64,000 nucleotides of DNA from contig CACFTX010000003.1 of the NCBI GenBank assembly GCA_902569405.1, forward strand, positions 62,001 through 126,000, given 5' to 3'. Both the position numbers and the translations under genes were made by a program. The DNA comes from an uncultured Pelagibacteraceae bacterium (GTDB lineage: Bacteria > Pseudomonadota > Alphaproteobacteria > Pelagibacterales > Pelagibacteraceae). Shown here piece after piece: positions 27,396-37,284 of the stretch (position 1 is its first letter; every line of letters begins with the position of its first letter). The notes under the pieces are model-generated. The model was not told the origin of the DNA. It searched no databases and worked only from the letters and a program-made list of their open reading frames with translations.

Positions 27396-28259
27396 ATGAT
27401 TCCACAAAACGACATAAAATTTGAAGAATTAAAGCATGGTTTATATGTAGTTTCTACACCTATTGGAAATTTATCAGATATTACTTTTAGGGCAATAAAT
27501 GTACTAAAAAACTCTGAATATATTCTTTGTGAAGATACAAGGGTATCAAAAAAATTATTGGATAATTATAAAATTAGATCTAGGTTAATTTCTTATCATA
27601 AGTTTAATGAAACAAAAAATTTAGAAAAAATAATTAATATTTTGAAATCACAAAAAATAGTTTCACTAATTTCTGACGCTGGAACTCCTGCTATTTCAGA
27701 TCCTGGAAGAATTTTGATTAAAGAGTGTATAAAAAATAAAATTGAAATATATCCAATTCCTGGTGCCTCAGCAATTACATCAGCTGTGTCAATTAGTGGC
27801 TTTTCCGATAAATATTATTTTTTTGGTTTTTTCCCCGAAAAAGAAAAAGAGATAAATGAACAACTTGATATATTGTCTGGTTTAAATTGTTCTATTGTAT
27901 TTTTTATATCTGCAAAAAAAATTAACAAAATAATTAAACCGTTAAAATTTTTTTTTTTAAATAGAAAGATAGTAATTTGTAGAGAAATTTCAAAGTTTTA
28001 TGAAGAATTTATAAGAGTTAGAGTTGAACAGTTAAAACTATTTGAAAAAAATTTAAAAGGAGAATTAACAATTGTTATTTCTGAAAAAGATAGCAATAAA
28101 AATATTTCGAAAAAATTAGACGAATCAGATAAAAAATACATTAGAAAAATGATAAAAAATTTAAGTATTAAAGATATTACAGATTTAATAAGCTCCAATA
28201 GAAATATTTCAAAAAAAGAAATTTATAATTATTGTTTAAAAATTAAAAATGAAAAATAG
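27396..28259 (+). CDS. rsmI: 16S rRNA (cytidine-1402-2'-O)-methyltransferase
   Basis: RsmI methylates the 2'-hydroxyl of C1402 in 16S rRNA. The 287-residue protein has GLYVVSTPIGNLSDITFRA near 13-31, LCEDTRVSKKLL, SLISDAGTPAISDPGRILI near 88-107 (the SAM-binding part of the tetrapyrrole-methylase fold), and YPIPGASAITSAVSISG near 122. Length is normal. It overlaps the BON-domain lipoprotein gene by 11 bases. The usual alphaproteobacterial neighbour yraN is missing at this point. Confidence 0.96.
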   Translation: MIPQNDIKFEELKHGLYVVSTPIGNLSDITFRAINVLKNSEYILCEDTRVSKKLLDNYKIRSRLISYHKFNETKNLEKIINILKSQKIVSLISDAGTPAISDPGRILIKECIKNKIEIYPIPGASAITSAVSISGFSDKYYFFGFFPEKEKEINEQLDILSGLNCSIVFFISAKKINKIIKPLKFFFLNRKIVICREISKFYEEFIRVRVEQLKLFEKNLKGELTIVISEKDSNKNISKKLDESDKKYIRKMIKNLSIKDITDLISSNRNISKKEIYNYCLKIKNEK

Positions 28260-28842
28260 TTTAATTTTAATATTTTTTTTATTTTTTATTTTAAATTCAT
28301 GCGCAGGAACAGGTTCAAAGGGTGTTTTTGGAACTGGCGTAAGCATAGCTTTAGACCCAAGATCTCTAGGTACTCAGATTGATGATTCAATAATGCAAAA
28401 AAATCTAGGAGCTAGATTAATCATGTTGGATAGCAGTTATATTTTGTCAGTTAAAACAAAAGTTTTAGATGGTAGAATATTTTTAACCGGAAAAGTTAAT
28501 GATCCTGAAGAAAAACTTCAAATTACTAAAGCTGCATGGGAAACAGAAGGCGTTAGGTCGGTCAGAAACGATATTAAGGTTAAAGAAGATTTTAATTTTA
28601 ATCAGTCTGCAAAAGATTTGCTAATTACCTCACAGTTAAGAACAGCAATGATTTTGAACAAAAATATAAAAGCATCAAATTACAATATTGATACATATAA
28701 AAAGAAAATTTTCATTTATGGTATTGCAACAACTAAAGAAGAAAGAAAAGAAGTCATAGATGAAGCAAAAAATATACTAGATGTAGAAAAAGTTATTGCG
28801 AGTATTTTTTTAGTTGATGATTTGAGAATTCAAAAAAACTAA
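28249..28842 (+). CDS. BON-domain outer-membrane lipoprotein (DolP/YraP-like)
   Basis: The 197-residue protein has a signal peptide ending in lipobox LNSC (cysteine 18) and two BON-type domains: SVKTKVLDGRIFLTGKVND...A..EGVRSVRNDIKV (about 65-110) and SNYNIDTYKKKIFIYGIATTKEER...V..VEKVIASIFLV (about 140-190). DolP in E. coli maintains the outer membrane and binds anionic lipid. Its position right after rsmI, with an LpoA-like gene across, mirrors the E. coli cluster. The last four bases overlap the convergent maeB gene. Confidence 0.85.
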   Translation: MKNSLILIFFLFFILNSCAGTGSKGVFGTGVSIALDPRSLGTQIDDSIMQKNLGARLIMLDSSYILSVKTKVLDGRIFLTGKVNDPEEKLQITKAAWETEGVRSVRNDIKVKEDFNFNQSAKDLLITSQLRTAMILNKNIKASNYNIDTYKKKIFIYGIATTKEERKEVIDEAKNILDVEKVIASIFLVDDLRIQKN

Positions 28843-31127
28843 TTTTTTTTTCCATAACTAATAACGCTTGCCGAGTAGGCTGCTACAGAAGCCAAGTTTA
28901 ATATATCAGATGTAGAAGATCTTAATGGAGCAATTTCTATCGGTTGACCTAATCCAATTAATAGTGGTCCTATTACTTTTGCTCCTCCTAACTCTTTCAT
29001 CATTTTGTAAGATATTGCTGCACTATGTTGTCCGGGCATAATTAATATATTTGCATTTCCTACAATTCCCGAAAAAGAATATAGTTCTCTATATTCTTCA
29101 TTTAGAGCCACATCAGGTTGCATATCACCATCAAATTGAAAATCGACTTTTTTATCTTGTAAAATTTCTACAGCATCTCTTATATGTTTTGTCCGGTTTG
29201 TAGCAGGCTGTCCAAATGTTGAGTGAGAAACAAAAGCAACTTTTGGATCAAATCCAAATAATCTCACGACTCTTGCAGATGATATTGCTATTTCTGCAAG
29301 TTGTTGTGCACTAGGATACTCATGAACACTAGTGTCGCCTATGAATACAGTTTTTCCTTTATTCACTATCATGTTTAAGCCAAACATTATTTCACCAGCT
29401 CTAGGGTCAACAACTTTATTTACTTTTTCTAATGAAGCGGCGTATTTTCTTGTATTTCCAGTTACTGCACCATCGGCATCTCCACATGAAATCATACATG
29501 AAGCCCAAATAACTCTGTCGTTTCTTATCATTCTATCACAGTCTCTTTCCAACAAGCCTTCTTTTCTTTGCAATCTTTTAAATAGATAATTTGCGTACTT
29601 CTCTCTTTTTTGTTTGTTAGTTGAGTTTACTATTTCAATATCAAGGTTCTCACTATATCCAATATGTTTAAGCTGTTCTTTTATTTTTTCTTTTTTACCT
29701 ACTAGTATAGGAATTCCTAATTTGCTGTTTTTAAATGCAATTGCTGCTTTTAAAGTATTTTCATCTTCACCATCTGCAAAAACAATTTTTTTTGGATTTT
29801 TTTTAATTTGGCTATTTATACCTTGCATGATCGTCACTGATGGATCAAGTCTTTGTTTGAGCTGTTCTTTGTAAACTTCAAAATCTTTTATTTCTTTTCT
29901 TGCAACACCAGTTTTCATAGCAGCTTTTGCTACTGCTACAGGTATTTCAACAATTAATCTTGGATCAAAAGTTGATGGAATAATATACTCTTTTCCATAT
30001 TTTGGTCTTTCACCACCCATGGCCGCGACCACCTCATCAGGAACATCTTCTCTTGCAAGTGCTGCTATTGCATTTGCTGCCGCTATTTTCATTTCTTCAT
30101 TTATTGTTTTAGCTCTTACATCCAAAGCTCCTCTAAAGATGTATGGAAAACCAATAAGATTATTAACTTGATTTGGATAATCAGATCTTCCAGTTGCTAC
30201 AATTGCATCATTACGTACTTCTTCAACTTCTTCAGGTGTAATTTCCGGATCAGGATTAGCACATGCAAAAATAATTGGATTTTTTGACATTTTTTTAACC
30301 ATTTTTTTTGATAAAATACTTTTTGAAGATAATCCTAAAAAAACATCAGCGTTTTTTATGGCATCATCTAAAGTTCTATTTTTTGTTTCAATTGTATGGG
30401 GTAACTTCCATTGATTTAAATTATCTCTACCACGATACAAGACTCCTTTACTATCAATCATTATTATATTTTTTTGAGGTACACCTGTTTTTTTTAGTAA
30501 ATTAGTGCACGCAATTGCAGATGCTCCAGCTCCGTTTACAACCACTTTGATTTTTTTAAGTGATTTTTTTGATATATCCAGTGCGTTGATTAATGCTGCG
30601 GTAGTTATTATTGCCGTTCCATGCTGGTCATCATGGAAGATGGGTATATCTAATATTTCTTTTAGTTTTTCTTCTATAACAAAACAATCTGGAGCAGCTA
30701 TATCTTCTAAATTTATTCCACCAAAACTTCCTGCAATACTTTTTATACTTTTAATTATTTCATTTGGATCTGATGAATCAATCTCAATGTCAATAGAATT
30801 GATATCGGCAAATCTTTTAAACAAAATAGCCTTTCCTTCCATGACTGGTTTTGATGCCAATGAACCTAAATTTCCCATTCCTAAAACTGCAGAGCCATTA
30901 CTTATTACAGCTACCAAGTTTCCTTTAGTTGTATAATCATAAGCAGCATTGGGGTTTTTGGATATTTCTCTAACTGGAGCTGCAACACCTGGAGAATAAG
31001 CCAAAGCCAAATCTCTTTTTGTTGTCATTGGCTTAGAAGATATAATCTCAATCTTGCCTGATTTATTGGTAATATGAAAATCTAAGGCTTCTTTATCTGT
31101 GTAATGATCAATTTTTGTTTTTTTCAT
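28839..31127 (-). CDS. maeB: NADP-dependent malic enzyme with phosphotransacetylase-like domain
   Basis: The 762-residue protein joins a malic-enzyme part (about 1-430) to a phosphotransacetylase-like part (about 440-762), the MaeB layout. Malic motifs include LALAYSPGVAAPVREI near 42, FHDDQHGTAIITTAALINAL near 163 and GAGASAIACTNLLKKTG near 199. The C-terminal half has FADGEDENTLKAA and SHSTFGQPATNRTKHIRDAVEIL. It converts malate to pyruvate with NADPH. The PTA-like half is thought to be regulatory (acetyl-CoA sensing) in known cases. Nothing suggests truncation. Confidence 0.96.
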   Translation of the reverse strand: MKKTKIDHYTDKEALDFHITNKSGKIEIISSKPMTTKRDLALAYSPGVAAPVREISKNPNAAYDYTTKGNLVAVISNGSAVLGMGNLGSLASKPVMEGKAILFKRFADINSIDIEIDSSDPNEIIKSIKSIAGSFGGINLEDIAAPDCFVIEEKLKEILDIPIFHDDQHGTAIITTAALINALDISKKSLKKIKVVVNGAGASAIACTNLLKKTGVPQKNIIMIDSKGVLYRGRDNLNQWKLPHTIETKNRTLDDAIKNADVFLGLSSKSILSKKMVKKMSKNPIIFACANPDPEITPEEVEEVRNDAIVATGRSDYPNQVNNLIGFPYIFRGALDVRAKTINEEMKIAAANAIAALAREDVPDEVVAAMGGERPKYGKEYIIPSTFDPRLIVEIPVAVAKAAMKTGVARKEIKDFEVYKEQLKQRLDPSVTIMQGINSQIKKNPKKIVFADGEDENTLKAAIAFKNSKLGIPILVGKKEKIKEQLKHIGYSENLDIEIVNSTNKQKREKYANYLFKRLQRKEGLLERDCDRMIRNDRVIWASCMISCGDADGAVTGNTRKYAASLEKVNKVVDPRAGEIMFGLNMIVNKGKTVFIGDTSVHEYPSAQQLAEIAISSARVVRLFGFDPKVAFVSHSTFGQPATNRTKHIRDAVEILQDKKVDFQFDGDMQPDVALNEEYRELYSFSGIVGNANILIMPGQHSAAISYKMMKELGGAKVIGPLLIGLGQPIEIAPLRSSTSDILNLASVAAYSASVISYGKKN

Positions 31128-31177
31128 TTATGATAATTAGATATACAAATGGAGCAATTTTAAGACTAATATGATTT

Positions 31178-32707
31178 ATGAACCTTATTAAGTCAACAGG
31201 GACATTCAGCTTTTTTACTATAATTAGTAGAATACTAGGTTATATAAGAGATATATTGATTGCAATATTTCTAGGGGCAGGACCTTTAGCAGATGCATTC
31301 TTTGTTGCTTTTAGAATTCCAAATACTTTTAGAAGATTATTTTCAGAAGGTACATTCAATGCTGCATTTGTTCCAAGCTACGCATCGGAATTATCAAATG
31401 GAAAAGAACAGTCAGAAAAGTTTGCAACAAATGTATTTAGCTTACTAGTATTAATTTTATTTTTTTTAGTTTTAATTATTGAAATTTTTATGCCTTATTT
31501 TGTTTTTCTTATTGCTCCTGGTTTTAGTGGAAGTGAAGAAAAAATGAGTATGGCAATAAATTTAACTAGAATTACTTTCCCTTTTTTATTTTTTATAAGT
31601 TTATCATCTTTCTTTTCTGCCATATTAAATTCTCATAATAGATTTGCGGTAGCTGCAGCAGCACCAATTCTTTTAAATTTTTTTTTAATATCTGTTTTAT
31701 TTTATGGAAGTTTATTAGGAGACAAACTTGTTTATTATTTATCATATGCAGTAACTATAGCTGGCATAGCGCAATTTATTTATTTATTTTTTTATGTAAA
31801 AAAATTTTATTCTCCAAAATTAACTTTTAATTTTTCAATTGATGATAAAATTAAAAGTTTTTTTTCTAAATTACTACCAAGCATTTTTTCATCAGGGGTC
31901 ACTCAGATAAATATTTTAGTAGGGACAATAATTGCTTCGTTTCAAGCTAGTGCAGTTTCTTATCTGTATTATGCGGATAGAGTTTATCAAATAAACCTTG
32001 CAATTGCTGGAATTGCTATAGGAACAGTTATTTTACCTCAACTTTCCAAATATGTTAATGAGAATGAAACTGAAAAAATATCATTAATACAAAATAAAGC
32101 TTTAGAACTTAGTTTATTTTTAAGTATACCAGCCGCTATAGCTTTATTGCTTGCATCTAAACAAATTATATCTGCTTTATTTGGTTATGGATCATTTGAT
32201 GAAATGTCAGTTGAAAACTCTTCTAAAGCATTATTTTATTTTGCACTTGGACTTCCGGCTTTTTCTTTAATAAAAGTTTTTTCTAGTTTTTATTTTGCAA
32301 GACATAATACTAAGTTACCATTTTATATTTCTTTAGGATCTGTTTTGTTAAACATTTTAATAAGTATTATTTTTTTTAAAAAAGTTGGATTTGTAATTAT
32401 TCCTATAGCAACAACTATTTCTTCATGGTTTAATTCTATTTTATTATTTATTTTTTTAAGAAAAGATAATTTTTTTAGTTTTAATTTAATTTTTGTTTCA
32501 AGATTTTTTAAAATATTATTTTCTTCTGTTATTATGGCAATTTTAATTTATTATTTAGTAACTTTTTTTAAAACGAATCTTGCTTATGATCAAAGTTTTA
32601 AATCAGTTTTTCTTATAGGAATTGTAATAGTTGGACTTATTTCTTATTTATTAATTGCATTTTTGATCAAGGCTTTCAAAATTAGTGATATTAATTTAAA
32701 GTATTAA
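31178..32707 (+). CDS. murJ: Lipid II flippase MurJ
   Basis: MurJ flips lipid II across the inner membrane for peptidoglycan synthesis. The 509-residue protein has about 14 membrane helices. The N-terminus has [33 protein letters not shown] near 17-49 and [17 protein letters not shown] near 51-67, both diagnostic. Its maeB neighbour is divergent with a 50-base gap, and trpS follows after four bases, as in many alphaproteobacteria (glnD-murJ-trpS). Confidence 0.96.
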   Translation: MNLIKSTGTFSFFTIISRILGYIRDILIAIFLGAGPLADAFFVAFRIPNTFRRLFSEGTFNAAFVPSYASELSNGKEQSEKFATNVFSLLVLILFFLVLIIEIFMPYFVFLIAPGFSGSEEKMSMAINLTRITFPFLFFISLSSFFSAILNSHNRFAVAAAAPILLNFFLISVLFYGSLLGDKLVYYLSYAVTIAGIAQFIYLFFYVKKFYSPKLTFNFSIDDKIKSFFSKLLPSIFSSGVTQINILVGTIIASFQASAVSYLYYADRVYQINLAIAGIAIGTVILPQLSKYVNENETEKISLIQNKALELSLFLSIPAAIALLLASKQIISALFGYGSFDEMSVENSSKALFYFALGLPAFSLIKVFSSFYFARHNTKLPFYISLGSVLLNILISIIFFKKVGFVIIPIATTISSWFNSILLFIFLRKDNFFSFNLIFVSRFFKILFSSVIMAILIYYLVTFFKTNLAYDQSFKSVFLIGIVIVGLISYLLIAFLIKAFKISDINLKY

Positions 32708-32711
32708 ATTA

Positions 32712-33713
32712 ATGTCTAAAAAAATTTTTTCTGGTGTTCAGCCTTCCGGCAATTTGCACCTTGGTAATTATTTGGGTGCTATTAAAAATTTTGTTGAGCT
32801 TCAAAATGAAAAAAATACAGAATGCGTATATTGTATTGTTGACTTGCATGCAATTACGGTAAAGCAGGATCCAAAAGAATTAAGAAAAAATATTAAAGAA
32901 ACTTTAGCTGCTTTCATTGCAAGTGGATTAAATGAAAAAAAAAGTATAATTTTTAACCAATCGTCTGTACCTGCTCATTCTGAAGGAGCGTGGATTTTAA
33001 GTTGTGTGGCAAGAATGGGCTGGCTAAATAGAATGACGCAGTTTAAAGAAAAAGCTGGAAAGGATAAAGAAAAAGCAAGCGTTGGTCTTTATGCATATCC
33101 TGTTTTAATGGCATCAGACATATTGCTTTATGATTCAACCCATGTACCTGTTGGCAATGATCAAAAGCAACACCTGGAATTATGTAGAGATATTGCTCAA
33201 AGGTTTAACAATGATTTTGAAGCACCAAATTTTTTAAAAGTTCCAGAACCATTAATTCAAAAAAGTTTTTCAAGAATTATGAGTCTAAAAGATGGTACAA
33301 AAAAAATGAGCAAATCGGACCCTTCTGATCTAAGTAGAATTAATCTTACAGATGATAAAGATAAAATAATTAATAAAATTAAAAAAGCAAAAACTGATAC
33401 ATTGCCAATGCCAAGTTCGGAGGAAAATTTAGAAAATAGACCTGAAGTAAAAAATTTGTTAGAAATTTATTCGAGTCTATTAAATCAAAGTGTCGAAAAA
33501 TCTAAAATCGAATTTAGTGGAAAAAATTTTTCTGATTTTAAAGAAAAACTTTTTAACTTGTTGGTTGAAAAAATCGAACCAATTTCTAGAGAAATTAAAA
33601 AATTATTAGATAATGAAAAATATTTAGATGAAATTTTATTAAAAGGCTCTGAAAAAGCTAATGAAATTGCTTCAAAAAAAATTTTAGAAATAAAAAAAAT
33701 TATAGGATTTTAA
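32712..33713 (+). CDS. trpS: Tryptophanyl-tRNA synthetase
   Basis: TrpS charges tRNA-Trp. The 333-residue class I enzyme begins [21 protein letters not shown] (HIGH-type motif at about 15-18), has [16 protein letters not shown] near 145-160, and the KMSKS signature [14 protein letters not shown] near 197. Length is normal. It lies between murJ and an Nfu-type gene, with four- and 23-base gaps. Confidence 0.97.
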   Translation: MSKKIFSGVQPSGNLHLGNYLGAIKNFVELQNEKNTECVYCIVDLHAITVKQDPKELRKNIKETLAAFIASGLNEKKSIIFNQSSVPAHSEGAWILSCVARMGWLNRMTQFKEKAGKDKEKASVGLYAYPVLMASDILLYDSTHVPVGNDQKQHLELCRDIAQRFNNDFEAPNFLKVPEPLIQKSFSRIMSLKDGTKKMSKSDPSDLSRINLTDDKDKIINKIKKAKTDTLPMPSSEENLENRPEVKNLLEIYSSLLNQSVEKSKIEFSGKNFSDFKEKLFNLLVEKIEPISREIKKLLDNEKYLDEILLKGSEKANEIASKKILEIKKIIGF

Positions 33714-33736
33714 AAAAAAATTATTATATTTAAAAT

Positions 33737-34279
33737 ATGCTTATTCAAACCGAAACAACTCCCAATCCAAACTCTTTAAAGTTTATACCAGGAAAGAATG
33801 TTTGTAATAGTGGTCAAATTGAAATTACACAGAAAGACGAAACTAATAATGATTTGATTAAAAATCTTCTTTCAATTAATGGTGTAATTGGAGTTTTTTT
33901 AGGCAAAGATTTTTTATCAATAAATAAACAGAATAATGTTGATTGGGAAGATATTAAGCATATAGCAAAGTCTTTAATTAGTGAGTTTTATTCAGAAGGC
34001 AAAGATTTTATTTATGATGAAAATGTAAAAAAAGAGAAAAAAAAAGAATTTATAGAAATAGAAGAAAAAATTATAAAAATATTGGATACTAAAGTAAGGC
34101 CAGCAGTTGCTAAAGATGGTGGAGATATAAAATTTAAAGAATATAAAAATGGTACGGTAAAAGTACAGCTGCAAGGTAGTTGTTCAGGGTGTCCTAGTTC
34201 TACTATGACACTAAAACAGGGAGTGCAAAACTTATTAAAACACTATATACCCGAAGTTAAGGAGGTTGAAGCAATTTAA
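33737..34279 (+). CDS. Nfu-type iron-sulfur cluster scaffold/carrier
   Basis: The 180-residue protein has the Nfu N-terminal domain (TETTPNPNSLKFIPGK near 4-19; GVIGVFLGKDFLSI near 50) and the NifU C-terminal domain with VRPAVAKDGGDIKF near 117 and the cluster-binding pair CSGC in GSCSGCPSSTMTLKQGVQNLL near 140-160. Such proteins deliver 4Fe-4S clusters to client enzymes; miaB and nth in this window are possible clients. It is two bases before the next gene. In alphaproteobacteria nfu often follows trpS, as here. Confidence 0.92.
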   Translation: MLIQTETTPNPNSLKFIPGKNVCNSGQIEITQKDETNNDLIKNLLSINGVIGVFLGKDFLSINKQNNVDWEDIKHIAKSLISEFYSEGKDFIYDENVKKEKKKEFIEIEEKIIKILDTKVRPAVAKDGGDIKFKEYKNGTVKVQLQGSCSGCPSSTMTLKQGVQNLLKHYIPEVKEVEAI

Positions 34280-34281
34280 AA

Positions 34282-35418
34282 ATGATTAAAAAAAATTTTA
34301 ATTTAGATGAAATAAAAAAATTTATGAAGAAGAAAGGCTTTATTGTTAAAAAAAAGTCTAGTATTTTTTTCTTAGACAAAGATCTAAAAAGTTTATATTT
34401 TACTACATTAGCGAGTTTTATAATTATTTTATTTTTTTTCTTTCTTCCCACTATTGTTGATTTTCAGAAAAATACAATTTTAGCTTCCAAAGAAGTTGAA
34501 AATAAATCTAAAAGTAATTTAGAAAAAATTTTAAAAGGTGAACCTTTATCTTCAAATAATACTTCCAAGGTTGATGAAGGATTAGACATAAGAAACTTAT
34601 TTGAAGATGTTTTTAAATTTGATCAATTACCAACAGATACGGTAAGATTAAATGCATCAACAATAGAGCAACTATTTAAAGATACAGATTATAATCTTAA
34701 AGATGTGAGAAAAAAAAAATTGGTTAAGCCTATTGCACTCTCATTATTACCAAAAGAAATGAAAATGATAGAAAGCTCTACTAAGAAAAAAAACCTGTTT
34801 ATAAAAATAATATTACCTTTGATTTTGGAAGAAAACAATAGGATTAAATTAGATAGAAAAAAATTATTTAGTATTTTAAATAAAAATAAAAATACAAATT
34901 CAGAAAAAAAATGGTTAAACTTAAAATTTAAACAGTACGGTGTAATGAACAAAGATTTATCAACTTTAAAAATCAGAATGGATCAAATACCCGTTTCTTT
35001 AGCAATTGCGCAAGCAGCTAAAGAGACTGGATGGGGCACTTCAAGATTTGCGATTGAAGGAAATGCTTTATTTGGCCAATGGACTTGGTCGGGTGAAGGC
35101 ATAAAACCAGCGGGCGCAGATAATGATACATCTCACAAAGTTATGAAATTTAAGATATTAAAATCGTCAGTTAGAGCTTACCAAAGAAATTTAAATACAC
35201 ATTCAAGTTATAAAGAATTTAGAATGGCAAGAGCAGAATTAAGGGATAATAAAATGAAACTAGATAGTTTAATTTTATCAAATTATTTGGACAGTTATGC
35301 AGAAACTGGAAAACAGTATGTTAAAATATTAAAACAAATAATAAAACAAAATAATTTGACAGATTTTGATGATGTAAAATTACTTCCTACTAGTAAAAAG
35401 TTAAAAAATTTAATTTAA
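34282..35418 (+). CDS. Bax-like membrane-anchored glucosaminidase-domain protein
   Basis: The 378-residue protein has one membrane helix at about 36-55 (SLYFTTLASFIIILFFFFLP), a long polar stretch, and a C-terminal glucosaminidase domain from about residue 230: VSLAIAQAAKETGWGTSRFA with the catalytic glutamate, NALFGQWTWSGEGIKP and DSYAETGKQYVKIL. This matches Bax/FlgJ-type N-acetylglucosaminidases that cut peptidoglycan. The anchored form suggests action on the periplasmic side of the inner membrane. No flagellar genes are present. It overlaps the convergent deacetylase by nine bases. Confidence 0.82.
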   Translation: MIKKNFNLDEIKKFMKKKGFIVKKKSSIFFLDKDLKSLYFTTLASFIIILFFFFLPTIVDFQKNTILASKEVENKSKSNLEKILKGEPLSSNNTSKVDEGLDIRNLFEDVFKFDQLPTDTVRLNASTIEQLFKDTDYNLKDVRKKKLVKPIALSLLPKEMKMIESSTKKKNLFIKIILPLILEENNRIKLDRKKLFSILNKNKNTNSEKKWLNLKFKQYGVMNKDLSTLKIRMDQIPVSLAIAQAAKETGWGTSRFAIEGNALFGQWTWSGEGIKPAGADNDTSHKVMKFKILKSSVRAYQRNLNTHSSYKEFRMARAELRDNKMKLDSLILSNYLDSYAETGKQYVKILKQIIKQNNLTDFDDVKLLPTSKKLKNLI

Positions 35419-36468
35419 TTTTACAGAGAATTGTAGACCTAGCCATCTCCATCCGTCGGTGTCATTTAAAGAACAATTAATTCTTCCTCTTCTAAATAAA
35501 AATTTTTCTCTAAAAAAAACAGTTAATTTATTTTTTTCAAATTTTATATTTGATTTGTTCCATTTATTTCCTTCATCAGAAAAACAATTAATATTTTTTA
35601 AATTTTTTTGATCATCAAAAAATTCTATAATTAGATTAGGTGGATTATTTTTTTTAACATACTTATCTTTAGGATTAATATTTTTATATTGAAGAGGAAG
35701 GAGATTAATTAGAAAGTTGAATCTTTCCAAATCTCCATATTTTTCATTGATAGGAAATCTTGGTAATTCGTAAATATCTTTATTAAAATCGATAACTCCT
35801 GAATGCTGGCCAAAAGCATATTTAAATTTTTTTTTTATATAATTTATTTGCGTCAAACTATATTCACCAAATGGATATGAAAAAAAAATTGGATTGTAGC
35901 CTAATTTTTCATTAAATATCTTTATTGAAAGATCAATGTCATTTTTAAATTTATTGAATTCAAAATCTAATAAATATTCGTGTGAATGTGAATGGTTTCC
36001 AATAAAAGCAAAACTTTCCTTTTCAACTTCTTTTATTTGTTCCCATGTCATATATCCTTTTCGTCCAACAGGTTCTGTTGAGACAAATAATAAGAATGGA
36101 ATTTTATTTTCTTTTAAAAAAGGCCATGCATTTTCATAAAAAGAACTGAAAGCATCATCAATAGTAATTAAAATTTTTTTCTCATTTTTTGGTTGATCAA
36201 ATTTTAAGTCAAAATTTTTAGGATTCTCAAATTTATATTTTTTACTTTTAATTATTTCAATTTGTTTTTTAAAAATATCCATTTGAATATTCGTTGATGG
36301 ATATTTATTTTCATTAAATCTGTGGTACATTAAGGATAAGGTTCCTAAATCTTTAGAATAATATTTGATATTATTTTCTTCTGCCTTAGAATTGGTTAAA
36401 ATTAAAATTAAAATTATGAATGATTTAATTATAGATGCGACAACAAACAGAATATTTTTAACTCTCAT
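35410..36468 (-). CDS. Polysaccharide deacetylase (NodB-type) family protein, exported
   Basis: The 352-residue protein has an N-terminal signal sequence (hydrophobic to about residue 28, then KAEENN). NodB motifs are ILITIDDAFSSFYENAWPFL near 95-114 (the metal and catalytic aspartates) and FIGNHSHSHEYL near 155 (metal histidines). FSYPFGEYS near 195 matches motif 3. Known members remove acetyl groups from N-acetylglucosamine polymers; substrate here is unknown. The signal-peptide codons overlap the first 53 bases of divergent tsaB, an unusually tight arrangement. No alternative downstream ATG would keep a signal peptide. Confidence 0.83.
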   Translation of the reverse strand: MRVKNILFVVASIIKSFIILILILTNSKAEENNIKYYSKDLGTLSLMYHRFNENKYPSTNIQMDIFKKQIEIIKSKKYKFENPKNFDLKFDQPKNEKKILITIDDAFSSFYENAWPFLKENKIPFLLFVSTEPVGRKGYMTWEQIKEVEKESFAFIGNHSHSHEYLLDFEFNKFKNDIDLSIKIFNEKLGYNPIFFSYPFGEYSLTQINYIKKKFKYAFGQHSGVIDFNKDIYELPRFPINEKYGDLERFNFLINLLPLQYKNINPKDKYVKKNNPPNLIIEFFDDQKNLKNINCFSDEGNKWNKSNIKFEKNKLTVFFREKFLFRRGRINCSLNDTDGWRWLGLQFSVKLN

Positions 36469-36859
36469 AAAAAGTAATAAAAATATTTATACTAGTAAGT
36501 ATGAAAATAGTAAAAATAATTTTGATAAATTAGTAATTTTAATTAATGATTTGTTGGAAAAAAATAAATTATCAATAAAAGACTTAAATAGAATTTATGT
36601 AAATAGAGGACCGGGTAGCTTTGCTGGAATTAGAAACTCAATTTCAATAACTAAAGGTTTTCATATTTCTGAAAAAATTGATTATTATTGTTTTAGTTTT
36701 TTGGATTTTTTGACTATAAAAAAATCTGTTAAAAATCAAATTATTAAAAATTTATCGCTGTTTCCAAAATATTATAATATGAAATATGGAAAAATTCCTG
36801 AATTGTGTAGGAAATATAAAATTAAAAAAAATTTGATTAAACCACTTTATTTGAGTTAG
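36416..36859 (+). CDS. tsaB: tRNA threonylcarbamoyladenosine biosynthesis protein TsaB, short form
   Basis: TsaB scaffolds TsaD and TsaE in making t6A37 in tRNAs. I place the start at 36416 because MNDLIIDATTNRIFLTLI matches the usual TsaB first strand; an in-frame ATG at 36365 adds residues with no family match. The diagnostic YVNRGPGSFAGIRNSISITKGF lies near 60-81 and the end IKPLYLS matches the usual PLYLR tail. At 147 residues it is about 80 shorter than E. coli TsaB, as if most of the second subdomain were gone. rimI, which often follows, is absent; fur comes next. Confidence 0.82.
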   Translation: MNDLIIDATTNRIFLTLIKSNKNIYTSKYENSKNNFDKLVILINDLLEKNKLSIKDLNRIYVNRGPGSFAGIRNSISITKGFHISEKIDYYCFSFLDFLTIKKSVKNQIIKNLSLFPKYYNMKYGKIPELCRKYKIKKNLIKPLYLS

Positions 36860-36868
36860 AATAAAATT

Positions 36869-37279
36869 ATGTCATTAACTATTGAAAAAAAATGTAAAGC
36901 TAAAGGAGTTAAACTTACCGATCAAAGAAAGATTATTGCAAAAGTTATGTCAGAGTCTAACGATCATCCAAATGTTGATGAACTTTATAATAGAGTTTCC
37001 AAGATTGATTCAAAAATTAGTATTGCAACAGTTTATAGAACAGTAAAACTTTTTGAAGAAAGTGGAATTTTGGCAAAACATGATTTTAAAGGTGGAAAAG
37101 CAAGATACGAAGAATTAAATGAAGGCCATCATGATCACTTGATAGATGTAAAATCAGGAGAAATTATAGAATTTGTAGATAATGAAATAGAAGAATTACA
37201 AAAAAAAGTTGCAGAAAAATATGGATACGAATTAGTTGATCATAAATTGGAATTATACGGAATCAAAAAAAAACTCTAA
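36869..37279 (+). CDS. fur: Fur/Mur family metal-responsive repressor
   Basis: The 136-residue protein has the winged-helix N-terminal domain (GVKLTDQRKIIAKVM, HPNVDELYNRV, ISIATVYRTVKLFEESGIL) and the metal-binding hinge region GHHDHLIDVKSGEIIEF near 86-102. In alphaproteobacteria such Fur homologues often sense manganese (Mur) rather than iron, and iron control goes to Irr and RirA. An Irr-like gene lies 15 kb downstream here. Zinc site cysteines (CxxC) are missing, as in Mur types. It lies between tsaB and miaB, nine and five bases from them. Confidence 0.92.
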   Translation: MSLTIEKKCKAKGVKLTDQRKIIAKVMSESNDHPNVDELYNRVSKIDSKISIATVYRTVKLFEESGILAKHDFKGGKARYEELNEGHHDHLIDVKSGEIIEFVDNEIEELQKKVAEKYGYELVDHKLELYGIKKKL

Positions 37280-37284
37280 ATTGA

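Noticed and set aside
30505-30936. Long open frame opposite maeB (143 codons)
   Set aside because: It is antisense to well-conserved malic-enzyme motifs, has no family resemblance, and results from codon bias of the true gene.
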